This document shows, piece after piece, positions 12,250-24,000 of a stretch of 64,000 bases of DNA. Position 1 is the first letter of the stretch. Each line of letters begins with the position of its first letter. The position numbers were made by a program, and so were the translations under genes. Source of the DNA: Corylus avellana (taxonomy: Eukaryota > Streptophyta > Magnoliopsida > Fagales > Betulaceae); the NCBI RefSeq assembly GCF_901000735.1, contig NC_081541.1, forward strand, positions 43,307,021 to 43,371,020, read 5' to 3'. The notes below the pieces were generated by a model. That model was not told the DNA's origin. It ran no database searches and saw only the letters and a program-made list of their open reading frames with translations.

Positions 12250-12884
12250 TAAATGAAATAATAAATAATATATGAAAAACATAGAAGAAACAAAGAATAT
12301 AAGGACTTTCATTGACATTTTATGCGCATGTACATTCGCGTGTACGTACATAGACTGTAAATGTGTGTGTGCATGTGCATGTGCATGTGCGTGTACACAT
12401 GCAAACCATACGGGACCAAAATAAGCTTTTTGACCCGAATTGTGGATCCAAATAATGCCTAGTCTTACATAGGGTGTACCAAGTATAGGATCTTAATACG
12501 TCACTAAACCGTAACATGAATCCAAACACAAGTCCCAGACTATCAGTTTTCCTACATTGTATCTAATTAGTTGCTGGAGATTCTATCCTCTAATGACACA
12601 GAAAATTATATTACTAAGCACATTATCAATTCTATTTCTAATGAGAAACCTGAGCAGTTCCATATCTTGAATGTTGTCATTCTTTTTTTTAATGTTGCAA
12701 TGGAGAAGTAGAAACATGATTCATTCATATTTGAAAGTTGTGTTCGGTTCCAGTATTATGTTCAAAGCTTCCACCTACTTTTAGACCATTAATATCTTTG
12801 GAGAGAGAGAGTCCAAATTCTTAACATCATGAATAAGAAAGAAAATCTTTGAATTTTTTTCTTTTAATAAACAATCAAAATATC

Positions 12885-13081
12885 TTTTTTTTTTTTTTTT
12901 TTTTTGATAACGTAAGAGAACTTTACTCAGATTAATTGCACGTCGCAAACGTATATTGTACAACAATCCTCACCGTTAATCAAACTCCTACGGGTAACTG
13001 ACCCCACCCGCCAGAACCAGTTACCAGGAGCTTTCACCCCTAACGGGCTAAGCAGTTTATCCTCATGCCCAGGAGGAAAAT
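12885..13081 (-). mobile_element. SINE-like retroposon inserted in a LINE tail
   Basis: A block of about 197 bp has a T-tract of about 22 at its left end, so it is a minus-strand retroposon with a poly(A) tail. It is flanked by a perfect 12-bp duplication, aatcaaaatatc, at 12873-12884 and 13082-13093. The sequence on either side joins into one LINE 3' tail, so it inserted into an older LINE. Confidence 0.75.
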
Positions 13082-13270
13082 AATCAAAATATCATTAAAA
13101 ACGCAAAAGGCGCAATCAAGTTGCACATGAAGCATAAAAAAGAAACACCTAGTTAGAAAAAGACAAAAGATCAAAAAATTCATGTCAAACACAGCTATCG
13201 AAAGGTAAAGAATATTGAAGAAAATAGACTTTATCTCCACAACGGTCCTCCCAAGGTCCTCAGAACTTTT
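13082..13270 (-). mobile_element. LINE 3'-tail fragment
   Basis: The stretch aatcaaaatatcattaaaa followed by a purine-rich gcaaaaggcgcaa block matches the 3' tails of the LINEs at 54312 and 56147. It is the host copy split by the SINE. No RT-coding sequence follows, so it is a severely 5'-truncated insertion. Confidence 0.6.
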
Positions 13271-13322
13271 ATCATTTATTTCCCTCTAAGATACCACAAA
13301 AGGCATGACAGCACCATCTTAC

Positions 13323-13504
13323 GGGAAATGCTAAGTGTTCTTCTAGTGTTTTCCTGGTGTCCTCTCAACTGTGATATAACTTTTAAAATCACCAATAGAT
13401 TAAAAGTCAATAATAATAATCTCAAATTCAACGGTGATTTTAAAAGCCACATTACAGTTGGAAAGACACTAAGAGAACACTAGAAGAACACCTAACATTT
13501 CCCT
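13323..13504. mobile_element. MITE with GGGAAATG termini and an 8-bp duplication
   Basis: Its ends, gggaaatgctaagtgttc and (reversed) gggaaatgttaggtgttc, are long inverted repeats whose similarity extends about 70 nt inward. It is flanked by catcttac at 13315-13322 and 13505-13512. An 8-bp duplication suits a hAT-type MITE; the class is inference. Confidence 0.8.
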
Positions 13505-13734
13505 CATCTTACTCATTGCTGCACAATGAGGAGCTATTGCAGCCTAACTCATGCCAGACCTTCCAAAACAGAGAAGCATAAGTAAAATCAGAAAGCCCCC
13601 AATATGTAGGGACCTAAAGGCTTCATTCCAAACCTACTTGGGGAAGGAGAAGGGGGAGTGAGGAAGGGTAATTGCCAGCTTGACTAAATCATATTTTCCA
13701 CTGCATATCAACTACCTTATAGAGGTATGTTGTA

Positions 13735-14500
13735 TAGAGAGAGGCTTTTTGGCGATAGGTAAAGAATATGGTATTTTATTTTGGCGGGTGGTTGGTGCAC
13801 TAATGTTGTCATTGGGCCTCACGTGGTGAGTTTATGGAAACACATGAGGGGCTAGGATGCCTTCTCTAGTTTCTTAGTATTGAAGTGGGTGATGGCTCTC
13901 AAACCAGATTTTGGCATAACATTTGGTTCGAGGATCACCCTTTATAGGGAACTTTTTTGGAGTTATTTTGCCTTGTATTGTAAGGGATAAGGATGCTCTG
14001 GCAGCTGACCATATGTTTACTCACAATAACAAGGTGCATTGGGACATAAATTTTATCACATTGGAGGATGATTGGGAGGTGGATTTTGTATTTTATTTCT
14101 TTCATGTTTTGTATTTCACCAGGATGGGCTGGGGCAGCAATGATAAGTTCTATTGGATTCCTTCAAAAAGAACGACCATCAGTGGTAAGTGCTTAATAAG
14201 AAGATGAGGTTCACCACCACATCATTGCATGCATAGTCTTTTGAGGTCAAAACTTTTACAAAGTTTTCCTTCCCAATGTTGACTCCTCCTTCCCTTGGAA
14301 AAAGCATCTGGTCTAGGCTTGTCTGAGGGTGGCTTTCTTCACTTGGACAACATATTTAGGAAAAAACTTCACTCTGAATAATTTTATCGTCACATCATAG
14401 TGATGGATCGGTGTTGTATGTGTACCACTTAGTTCTACTGGCATCATCTCCACTTCACATTTTCTGATTGTACATTTCTTTGGGAAAAGAGAGCCAAAAA
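13735..14500 (+). pseudogene. Decayed LINE fragment (zf-RVT region)
   Basis: Plus-strand translation in shifting frames shows L1-type landmarks: RFWHNIWFED, then VAFFTWTTYLGKNFTLNN near 14327-14380. Several stops and frameshifts interrupt it. It matches the region between the reverse transcriptase and the C-terminal zinc-binding part of the better copies at 41.9-43.7 kb. Confidence 0.75.
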
Positions 14501-15273
14501 AAAAAAAAGTAGGATTGTACTGGGGGGGCCCTGTGGGGGGAGAAAATTATGAACTGGATAAACATGAAAGATAAAGATGCAGAAGATACAAGAATTAGAT
14601 CAAGATACTGTGAGTGCAACATATAATAACTGTTAAAATTTCTTAGACCAGCAGAGGTCACCCAAGAAAATAGATCAGAACAAGGTCTAATGGCGTTTTT
14701 TCCCTCCTCACAGTAGCAGCAATGTACAATCAAACAATTACGGAACCACATTTCCGTTCATTGACCATTAAACACAAGCAGTTATTCGTTTGTCCACATA
14801 ACAAAAATAGCATTCACTCAATATCATTTATGGATATTGTAGAGAAATTCGGCTACAGCAAAATGGAACTGTTTTTTTTATCTAAGATCCATCAATTTTT
14901 TTTCCTCTAGCATGCAGGATATAACACCATTATAAAGAATGTTGAGGAAATTAAAGTCTATAAGCCAAGCAAATAAGAAGAAAACTAACAATTTAAGGTT
15001 CAGGAATTGTTAATATGTCTTCTTACCTATTGTTCCCACATACGTCTATATTCAGAATAAAACAAGTTTCTGATATAAAAAGAAAATCAAAGACAAGGAA
15101 GTAAAATACGCAAACATGTCGTTTACTGAATTAAAGAGATTATCACCTTGAATATTCAAACATTTATTAGCAGTCATCATAACATGTACATAAGAGGGAG
15201 AATCCAAACCTATTAGCCAGGACCATGTTTGCCGGCACCATGCTTTTTCTGCTGGAATGGATACCTTAAAACA
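14501..15273. other. Spacer downstream of the SUVH1-type gene
   Basis: This stretch holds the 3' flank (probable 3' UTR) of the SUVH gene, whose stop codon is at 15274-15276. I find no further gene or element. Confidence 0.5.
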
Positions 15274-17343
15274 CTAAACAAAATAACCACGGCAGTTTGA
15301 TGATCCACATAAGCACTTCTTTTTCCTACTGGGCGTAATGTTACCCTCAGCCTCATTAGTGCGGGCAACCCCATAATCAAAAGTCAACTCTGTCATTGGG
15401 GGTACATGTCTAATTGCAAAAAATGCAATATGAAGAAAGGATTGATTATTGTGTTCATATAAAACTGGTTGCCAGAAAACATTTGGTGAGCAGCTATGAT
15501 TCATAAATCGTGCTACATTTCCGACATTCTTGGCACTTATGATTAGGGGAGATGGAATTTCGTAATTCTCATCAGAATCATTAGATCTTTCCTCATCCAA
15601 TAACCCAGGTTCATAATTCCACTTGAATGAATCATAAACACGGGTTGTATCAAAAATAAACTCATCATTTTCACCTTCCTCCCCACCCGGCTTTGCCTTA
15701 GCTTTGTCAATAACTTCACCCGCATACTCACATATAAAAGTACCGGCACGAATAGGATCCCATGACCGCAGGCCCCAACCCTTATCCGTCGTTTTAAATA
15801 CTTCCAAGTGAACTTTCAAAGGCATTTGGGACACTCGGTTCTTGCAGTTAGGAAAGCAAGGACATGTAGGACCACATTCATATATCAAAGGCTTTCTGCT
15901 CACAAGAATCCCATTGGTAGTATATGGAAAATCACCTCCATTTTTGGTAACGCAAGAGCAGTTGGGATCTCCTGGTTGGCATGCATTACGGCAGTTGCAG
16001 CCAAAAGACGGCTGTGCTAAGTTGAATGATTTTGAATACTTGAGAGTGGGAAAATAAGTGAAATAAGCAGGGCCCTTCTCTTCATCAACATCATTTACAA
16101 GTGAAACAGGTGTATTTTCGGCTCCAGAAGTGAGGTCTGGAAGAATAAGTCCAGCCCTTGAAGAGAAGCCTTCCTTCCACTTCTGAATTGATTTCCAAAC
16201 GGAAAAGGCAGCAGGCTGCCCTGGCAACCTCACAAATTTGTACTTGAATATATTGCAACCAGATTTGCTCTCAGTCCACGACTCCTGGATTTTGTAAAGG
16301 CCATCATAGACATAGATCTTTGATGATGGATTAACAGCATCTTTGATACCCCGAACGACTCTTATGTCATTGCCCCGACGAAAGCTTCTCTCCAAAGCGA
16401 GATTACCCCTTTCAAGCTTCTGATCAGATGCCTGTTTGTCTTTCTTTCCAAAATTCCCGCCCTGACCACTATAAATCAGAACATTCCCATCCTCTGCATC
16501 ATCGTCATATCCTTCAGATGAAACAATGCTCAGAGCCACTGGCTCTTCTTCCATATCATCCTTGAGAACCATATAGTCAATTCCACCCATAGACTGAGCA
16601 TGTAACCCCACCACACACATTTCAAGACGAAAAAAGAAGATGTCCCCAATCTCAAGTCCAGGCAGAGCTCCAATCCTCCTCCTCATGTTCGTCCGGATCC
16701 CTTTGCTCATCAAAATATTCCCAGCTTTTAAATCTGCACGCCTTATCCCAGTGCTTCTCTCCTTGGCATCTTCAATTTGGCTGAGCCTCCTCCGAATCGC
16801 ATCAAATCTCATAAGCACCAGATTATACACTTCCCTGTTACCATCGTCCCTTAGCAATGGACTAATATCAACAACAAAACTTGTACCAGCCCCTTTGCTA
16901 GAAACAACAGAGAGAGCAGATTTATTCTTTTTCTTTTGGTATGAGTTGAGGCCACGCAAGTGAGGACCTGCACGTTTTTTACCACCAGAATAACCATCAT
17001 CATTCCCAGCGTCGCCATTAAAGGCCCCCTGGAATTCTGGTGGTTGCGAGCTTCGGAATGCCCGGAGAGGAGCCGGCATATGACCCACTGGCGTCTGCAT
17101 TGAGGAAGGACTCTGGTGGTTGAGATCAGGTGAGGCTTGAGATCCTTGTTGCACACTAAATGGATAAAATGGCGTAAACCCAGGAGGGAAAGGGCCATTG
17201 GGTGGGGCACACACAAAGGGGGAACCTTGAGGCGTATTTGAGAACACAGGTTTCAAACTACGCAGAGGCTTTACATCCAAAACTCTGGTCTTATCAGACG
17301 AGGTTGAAGAAGGAACAGAATTGTAACCTGACCCTCCTTCCAT
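15274..17343 (-). CDS. SUVH1: Histone H3K9 methyltransferase-family protein, SUVH1/SUVH3 type
   Basis: A single uninterrupted frame of 689 residues, as expected for the SUVH1/3 subgroup, whose coding region usually has no introns. In order: a Pro/Ser-rich N-terminus opening MEGGSGYNS; a basic patch; an SRA/YDG domain beginning near residue 220 (GALPGLEIGDIFFFR), which binds methylated DNA; a Cys-rich pre-SET domain ending near residue 509; a SET domain with GWGLRSWD (522-529), NHSCSPN (615-621) and the ELTFDYG block (Tyr 657); and a post-SET CxCx4C motif (677-684). All SET signature residues are present. In Arabidopsis, SUVH1 and SUVH3 act mainly as methyl-DNA readers that support transcription; which role applies here is inference. 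The ATG at 17343 is the first in frame. A T-tract of about 20 precedes it on the gene strand, and a likely 5' UTR intron donor is at 17880. Confidence 0.95.
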   Translation of the reverse strand: MEGGSGYNSVPSSTSSDKTRVLDVKPLRSLKPVFSNTPQGSPFVCAPPNGPFPPGFTPFYPFSVQQGSQASPDLNHQSPSSMQTPVGHMPAPLRAFRSSQPPEFQGAFNGDAGNDDGYSGGKKRAGPHLRGLNSYQKKKNKSALSVVSSKGAGTSFVVDISPLLRDDGNREVYNLVLMRFDAIRRRLSQIEDAKERSTGIRRADLKAGNILMSKGIRTNMRRRIGALPGLEIGDIFFFRLEMCVVGLHAQSMGGIDYMVLKDDMEEEPVALSIVSSEGYDDDAEDGNVLIYSGQGGNFGKKDKQASDQKLERGNLALERSFRRGNDIRVVRGIKDAVNPSSKIYVYDGLYKIQESWTESKSGCNIFKYKFVRLPGQPAAFSVWKSIQKWKEGFSSRAGLILPDLTSGAENTPVSLVNDVDEEKGPAYFTYFPTLKYSKSFNLAQPSFGCNCRNACQPGDPNCSCVTKNGGDFPYTTNGILVSRKPLIYECGPTCPCFPNCKNRVSQMPLKVHLEVFKTTDKGWGLRSWDPIRAGTFICEYAGEVIDKAKAKPGGEEGENDEFIFDTTRVYDSFKWNYEPGLLDEERSNDSDENYEIPSPLIISAKNVGNVARFMNHSCSPNVFWQPVLYEHNNQSFLHIAFFAIRHVPPMTELTFDYGVARTNEAEGNITPSRKKKCLCGSSNCRGYFV

Positions 17344-17880
17344 TACCAAAAAAAAAAAAAAAAAAAAAGAAAGCCCTTTCAAACAAAAAACAAAATATGC
17401 AAAGTCTCCCAAACTTATCCTCCAAATCTAAAATTTACCTTTCCTTCCTTGAATATTATCTAATCCAAAACCCCTATTTCCCAACCTTCTCCTTCTTCCA
17501 CTGCAAACCCTTTTAACCAAACAACACTAAGCTCAAAGTTTCACAACCATCTCCTCCAAACCACAAAAATACCCATTTCTCCAAAACCTTAAAAACACCC
17601 AACTCTATTTCATGTAAGAACAGAGATTTGGGCCTGAAAGCTGTAACTTCTGTGGCAAGAGAGTAAAAACAGGGTTACCCATTGTGAAAAAAATCACACT
17701 TTTAGCAGAAATTACCAAAATAAAACTCAAAATGGAAAAGGCAGATGAAGCATGATTTGGGATTGAAATATTCATGGACATGCAAAACAGAATTAACAGA
17801 TCAGAAAGTTAAAGCAGAGGTTTTTCTAAAGCAAACGTATTTCCAACTACAAGACAAAGTTCCGATCAGAAGATCGTTAC

Positions 17881-18036
17881 CTGTTATAGTTCTGGGATTG
17901 GCTCATCGTTAGGGCTGGTGTTGGAGAGACAAGAGCGAGAGATGAAAGGATCTTTGTCTGTTAACTCGCTCATTTCTATCTGAAATTTCCCTTGTCATCA
18001 AACTTTCTCCCTCTCTCTCTCTCTCTCTCTCTCCTT
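17881..18036 (-). promoter_or_regulatory. Probable 5' leader exon of the SUVH gene with a CT/GA tract
   Basis: On the gene strand, AACAG|GTAACG at 17880 is a good splice donor, implying a non-coding first exon above it. A (CT) run at 18010-18033, read as GA repeats on the gene strand, is typical of plant leaders or core promoters. The transcription start and the matching acceptor are not determined. Confidence 0.4.
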
Positions 18037-18861
18037 TTTTTTTTTTGTCCTTTCATTAACAGGGGGAAATTACGCTTATCCCATAATCTACCACTTAATT
18101 TACTTTAATCCTATTGCTTAGCCACTTTATTACGATTTTTTAATTAAATCCAACTGAAAATTGGTCACTTGGTGACTCAAAATGGCCAAAAAAAAAAAAA
18201 AAAACCCTGTATAAGATAAAAATAATTATAAAAAAAACCATAGCCAGGCCTTGGTTCACCACCATGGCCAGCCAGTTTTTAAAAAAATATATAATCTAAG
18301 GATTTCTTTAAGATTGTATTTGAGGAGCTTAAAATTACTTTTAACACTAAAAAAGTTTGAAGAAAAAAGTATTTATTTGATAAAAAAATTAAAAACGCTT
18401 TTAAGGGTCCAAGAGCTTGTTTGGAATTGAAAAATAAAGTTTTTAGGTAAAAAAAAAACATTTTTAGACAAAAGATTTATTTTTAGACTTTTGCTAAAAG
18501 TACAATTTGGCCATTTTTTTTTTAACTTTTTGGACCATAAAAACATTTTTAATTTTTTTACTAAACGAATATATTTTTTTTCAAACAGACTTTAAGGGTA
18601 TAATTAAATTTCAACAAACATTATAGGGAGTTATAAACATTTTACATCACGTGTAGGTCACATATAGCCCCTTTCGTTTAAGTTAACGAAAATTTTAGAG
18701 CTAGATAGTTATGGCCAGTTTTGGTGTGCGTTTGAGGAACCTAAAGTACGTTTAACATTGAAAAAGTACATTTGAAAAAAGTATCAATTTGGTAAAAAAA
18801 ATTGAAAGTACTTTTAAGGATCCAAAAACCCTAAAAATGACTAGAACACACTTTTGATAAA

Positions 18862-19030
18862 GAGAAATGCTACACATCCCAAATTTTCTTCATAAAACTT
18901 GCTTCCTAAACGATGTGTCACCATCCCATGAGTTGACGACACACTTCCCAAAATAATAAATTTCATGAGATGATGACACATCATTTGGAAACTAACTTTT
19001 TAGAATAAAATTTGGGATATGTAACACTCA
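18862..19030. mobile_element. MITE upstream of the SUVH gene
   Basis: The left end gaaatgctacacatcccaaa and the reversed right end agtgttacatatcccaaa are inverted repeats, continuing inward through gatgtgtcaccatc and gatgtgtcatcatc. It is about 0.8 kb upstream of the SUVH leader. Confidence 0.75.
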
Positions 19031-20130
19031 AATAAAAGCTTAAAAATGAAACTATTATCAAAAAAATGTTTTTTGATTTAAAAACTCTATTTTTCGAACA
19101 CAATCTCAAACATGTTTTTTAAGGACAAGACATTGTAATTTTTTAAAAATTAAAAAAGATAATTCAAATTGAGCGATAATTTAGGAGAATAAATTACGTC
19201 ATAAAAGCCATGTGTAATTGGAGAAAATATTTAATTGTAATATGAATATTTGGATCAATAATGTCTTAAATGGACAGATAGTAATCGTCTCATTGGCTGC
19301 TTTAAATTTGGTTATATTAAGAAATTAAGAAGAGCCAAATTATGAGTATTCTTTTTTCAGGTATCGTGCATATATAATTACCATATCCTCGAATATCTTC
19401 CCACTAAAAAAACAAAAGTAGTGTAAATGGGAAAAAATTAAGCACATTAGCCAGAACAGCATGATTCCCTAAGTAGTACGTACAGTGATTTATTAAAATG
19501 GTGCAGTGCTTTTTGTATTTACTAGAACAATAAAAAATAAATAAATAAATTTGTCGTTAATGCTTTTTAGATGGATTTTTTTTTTTTCGTTTAAAAAATG
19601 TGTTTTAATGTGGTATAAAAGTGAAAATAACTTTTAATGTTTTTATGAATATTTTATGTTTTAAATTATTTATTAATGATGTTTTTTTAAAAAATAAAGA
19701 ATAAAGAAAAACAAAATAGACAAGAAAAAAGTGTTTGAACTTACTTTTTAATGTTGCAATGATAGTTGCCCCACAAATGATACTTGTGTAAGAAATTTTA
19801 TTTAAAGTATGTTATTTGTGTTATATATATTTATTGTGATTATAAAATATATATAATTACGGTGTTCAGTGATTTATTTCAATTAAAGGTTATTCTGTGA
19901 AATCAAAGATTTTGAATTAAATTATTGATTTGATTCTTGTGGAAACAAATATTTGAATTTATTATTGATTTTATTTTATGGAATCAAATAATCTGAATTG
20001 ATTATTATTTGATTTTTATTCCTTGATGAGAGGAATAATTAAGCTAACAACTCTAATTGAGGGTCATTGATCTACTTATAAATAAGGCATGTGTATTCCA
20101 TCGCTTGAGAAAAGCAATGGCCGGAGGTAC
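19031..20130. other. AT-rich intergenic spacer
   Basis: AT-rich sequence between the SUVH promoter side and the subtilase 3' end. I recognise no ORF, RNA gene or repeat family in it. Confidence 0.5.
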
Positions 20131-20136
20131 TTATAT

Positions 20137-20213
20137 AATTAAATTATTTTCGCTGCTAATTTATATTGTTAATTAGCATTTAATTATAAATTAGCAGCGT
20201 AAATAATTTAATT
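20137..20213. repeat. Near-perfect hairpin with 29-nt arms
   Basis: The arms 20137-20165 and 20185-20213 are reverse complements with one mismatch, around a 19-nt loop. A shorter palindrome (aatttcaaac...gtttgaaatt, 20210-20234) follows at once. It could be a small foldback element or a structured RNA; the sequence alone does not decide. Confidence 0.8.
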
Positions 20214-20384
20214 TCAAACATAAGGTTTGAAATTAAATTATGCTTACTTTATTTAGTATCCCGATAAGTTTATATAAGATTACAAAGAATTATAACGAAA
20301 TGTGTTAAAAATAAATTACTCTCATATAGATGTATCATATCACTAACACTTAACATCTACTAATAAAGAGTTAGGGAGTTGTTG

Positions 20385-20730
20385 CACTACACCTTTGGGG
20401 TAGCCGACCACCATCTCAACGGGTGAGGTGGTGGTCGGCTCACCCCAACCACACATTGAGCTGGTTGACAATTTCTTCATCCTTTGAGAAGGAAATTGAC
20501 ATACCTTAACTATATTCTTAGGTAGCCGACCATCATTTTACTCTTTGAGAAAGCAGTTAGAGGGTGATCTTACTACATTTTTGAGGTGCCCGACCACCAT
20601 CTCAAAGGATAAGGTGGTGGTCAGCTCCCCCCAACTTAAGGCAGCTGACAACTTCATTGAGAAGGTGGTTGACATACTTTAACTATACTTTTGAGAAACC
20701 AACCACCTTAAGAGGTGATCCGGCCACCCG
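20385..20730. repeat. Clustered GCCGACCACC motifs in both orientations
   Basis: The motif gccgaccacc or a close variant recurs near 20403, 20435 (inverted), 20524, 20588, 20611 (inverted), 20696 and 20718. The 20400-20441 stretch forms a hairpin of about 19 bp. The arrangement resembles the subterminal repeats of a DNA transposon, but no transposase or terminal repeat is visible. Confidence 0.6.
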
Positions 20731-21040
20731 TTAGTTTTTAAGATTTTTATTGCTTATGTGGCTCAATCAATTGAAGGAGACCTGGTCCAAGAGAGAGAGC
20801 GAAATGATTCATTCACTTTCAGTACTTATCCTTTTTTTTTTCATCTATAGGCCTCTGTCTCCTCTGAGGACTAGATATTTATCCATTACAAAAAAATCTC
20901 AAAGACTTCATGCCAAGTGTAGCAGATCCAACCCCATTATTGGTACATCCTAAATATGAACTCACCAAAAAAAAAAAAAAAAAATCCAATTTATATAATT
21001 TAATTTCACCATTTTTATTTTACAAAATCACTCTCTCAAA

Positions 21041-24000
21041 CTACTCAACATTCACTGTAAACACTGTACGGACAGAATGTCGGCCATCAACCCATGTAAG
21101 AGATCCAAAATTGTAGCCACCAGGAGCCTCCTTGCCAAAGAATGACACTTTGTAGGACAACCTTTTCACACCCTCAAGAAAAGCAAGCTTCTTGGGAAAA
21201 ACCTTCACCACCAACCCCGCAGGAGCATGCAGTTTAGCAATGTACGAGGTATTTGATAATCCCACATTGGTTACAGTTCTTTTGACTGTTTTGGCAGTTT
21301 GATGCCGGCTGAGCTTGCCTATGGAGATAGATGGGTAGTTGATATTTGAGATGAGTTCTTCAATGGAGTTTTTTGGGCAGTTGAAGTTGGTGTTTAACAA
21401 AGATCTTATGTTTTTCTCTGAATAACCATAGTAGCACAGGAATTGAAGATAATCTTCTGTTGTTGTTTCAAAGACCAATCCTGGATTGAGAGCTTTGTGT
21501 GGGGTGATTTCTCCGACACCCATCTCATGTGGATTTGCAAAGTTGTTCGTACTGTTTGTCAAAGGTTTCCTTATGTTGTTGTACACAGTTGCTGCAGAAT
21601 AAGAAAGACAGAAAATTAATGAAACCATTATATACCTTTCAAGTGCATTCTTATGAAATGTGAAATATGCCAAGAAATAAATAAACTTTGCAGTAATAGT
21701 AGATGACTTGAAGCAAATCAACTCTTGTGGAATTGATGGGTCTATTGAATTAATGAACATTGCCTCAAATTCTTGTTAAAAGAACACTACTAGCCTTTAA
21801 ATGCTAGCTTCTTTAATAACATGTTGAGTTTTTCAATGCAATAATACCCACAATATTGTTTGATAATGGTAGACAGACGTAATATCTAGATTTAAAGTTA
21901 GTACATTTAATGGTTTACATTAATATCAGGGTCGGAACTAGAATGTTTAGTTTTGGAAGGGCAAAATTTGAAAAAAAAAAATTCTTTTGGGGGGAGGGGG
22001 GGCAAAAGTTAATTTGTAAATGTATTTAAAAAAATATATAAAAAATTTGGGGACCGCCCATGATTGATTTTAATATTAGCACGAAATTTAAAAATTTAAA
22101 TAATATGATATCATGTACAAAATTAAATGCACAAACTTTAAATTTCAATGATAAAATGAATATTATATATTTTAAATGAAATAGAGACAATGACGGAATG
22201 AGGGGAGACCGGTATAGGCAATGCCCCCCACCCCCAAGCTAAAAAAAAAAAAAATTTGGCACCTACCCACAATTTTTTTTGGCCATACCTATTAATTTTT
22301 TTTTGGCTTTATGCAATAAAAATGTAGGACCCACCCAGTAAATGCTCTTACCCAACAAATCTTTTGGGCCATACCCATTAAAACCTATGGTTACCCATTC
22401 TCAAATTTTTTGGCCATTACCTATTAAAAACTATATTAACCTTACTTTTGGCCTTAACCCATTAAACAAGTTACCCATTTGAGATTTGTCCCAACCCACT
22501 AAATTTTATCTTTCTCGAGCATTATATTATATATCTTGTTACCTTTCTAACCATAAACAAGCACAAGTCCACAATCAAGAATATTAAAATTTGAAATTTG
22601 AACCTTTTTTTTTTTTTTTTTTAAGCTTATGCCTTGGCCCAGCCCATAATATTTTCTGGCTCCGTCCCTTAACGGAGATGCATGATTCAGATTTTGGTAA
22701 ATTTCCTGCCTTTGAAATGTACCTGTTGTCATAAGTGCTGACTTGATCATAGAAGGAGTCCATCCAGGGTGCACTGACTTGATCAATGAAGCTGCACCAG
22801 TTACATGAGGGCAAGCCATTGATGTTCCAGATCTTATGGCAAATAGGGGTGGCTTCTTACCAATTGGCGCACTTCCAGGTTCAGTTTTAGGAATTGTGGC
22901 AGCTAAAATGGCCACTCCTGGAGCCATTATATCAGGCTGAATGCCAAAATCAATGTTAAACTAATTAAGGTTAAAATCAGAAATGTAGGCTAGTAAATCA
23001 TGTTAAATACACATAAATATGCTACATATATATGTTTGGATGGAAGCATGAGAAAGAAAAATAACCTTGAGAATGTTTTCTGTAAGCTGGGCAGGACCCC
23101 TGGATGAGAAATATGCAACAACTGGTGCAGGTCTGTGTCTTGGAACTTCAACTGTTGGAAGGATTGTTGCTTTTGGGTTCCTGTTTTTATAGGAATACAA
23201 CAATGAGTGTGCCGGGATTGAAACTCAAACACCCCAGTTTCATATATAGCTCAAGAAATGTCCCAATCATTTAGAATAACGGTCAAAATATTAATTAAAT
23301 GATTAAATTCACTCTTTTTTCTTTTTTATTAGTTTAAATTTTCAGGACAAGTCTTGGTTTAATATAGTATAAGAGCAAAAGTTACGAGTTCAAATCTTGT
23401 CTCCATCATTTATTAGATCATTTTAATTAGGGGAAACTTAAAAAAACCCTCATGAACTTTCACTCGTTTTGACACTACCCTTCAAAGTTTAAAAACTCTC
23501 AATTAAGGGTATCGGACTTTTAATTTCTTTCAATTACCTCATTCCGTTAGGATTTTTCGTTAATTTTTGTCAAAATACCAATTTTTTTTTTATAAAAAAA
23601 AATTAATCTTTGAATCTTTACAATTTTTTATTTTATTTTTTATAATAAAAAAATATGGGTATTTTGAAAATTTTGAAGAGATTTAACGAAAAAATGTAAT
23701 GAAATGGAGTAACTGAAATAAATTAAAAGTTCGATACCCTTAATTGAGAGTTTTTGAACTTTATAAATAATTCAAAACTCGTTGAAGTTAATGAGAATTT
23801 TGTAATGTTTGTCCCTTTAATTAAAATAGCCCACTAGAAGGAATGCGAAGGAAGTATTAAAATATTATTTGGGGGACAATAAAGCACAAAGAGTAAGAGT
23901 TGATCACCTCTGAGTGAGAAAGGTGGCTAGAAAGGGAATTAGGAACATCGAGAATGTCAACAAAATTAATAAAGTCAAATAAAAAAGAGTGAAGATATAT

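Noticed and set aside
17344..17412. N-terminal extension of the SUVH protein through a Phe run
   Set aside because: The extension lacks an ATG and the Phe run is the T-tract of the leader; family members begin MEGG at the ATG chosen.
21954..22060. CRISPR-like or satellite repeats in the subtilase intron
   Set aside because: The similar blocks are unevenly spaced, inverted relative to each other and contain homopolymers; they fit a dispersed plant repeat, not an array.
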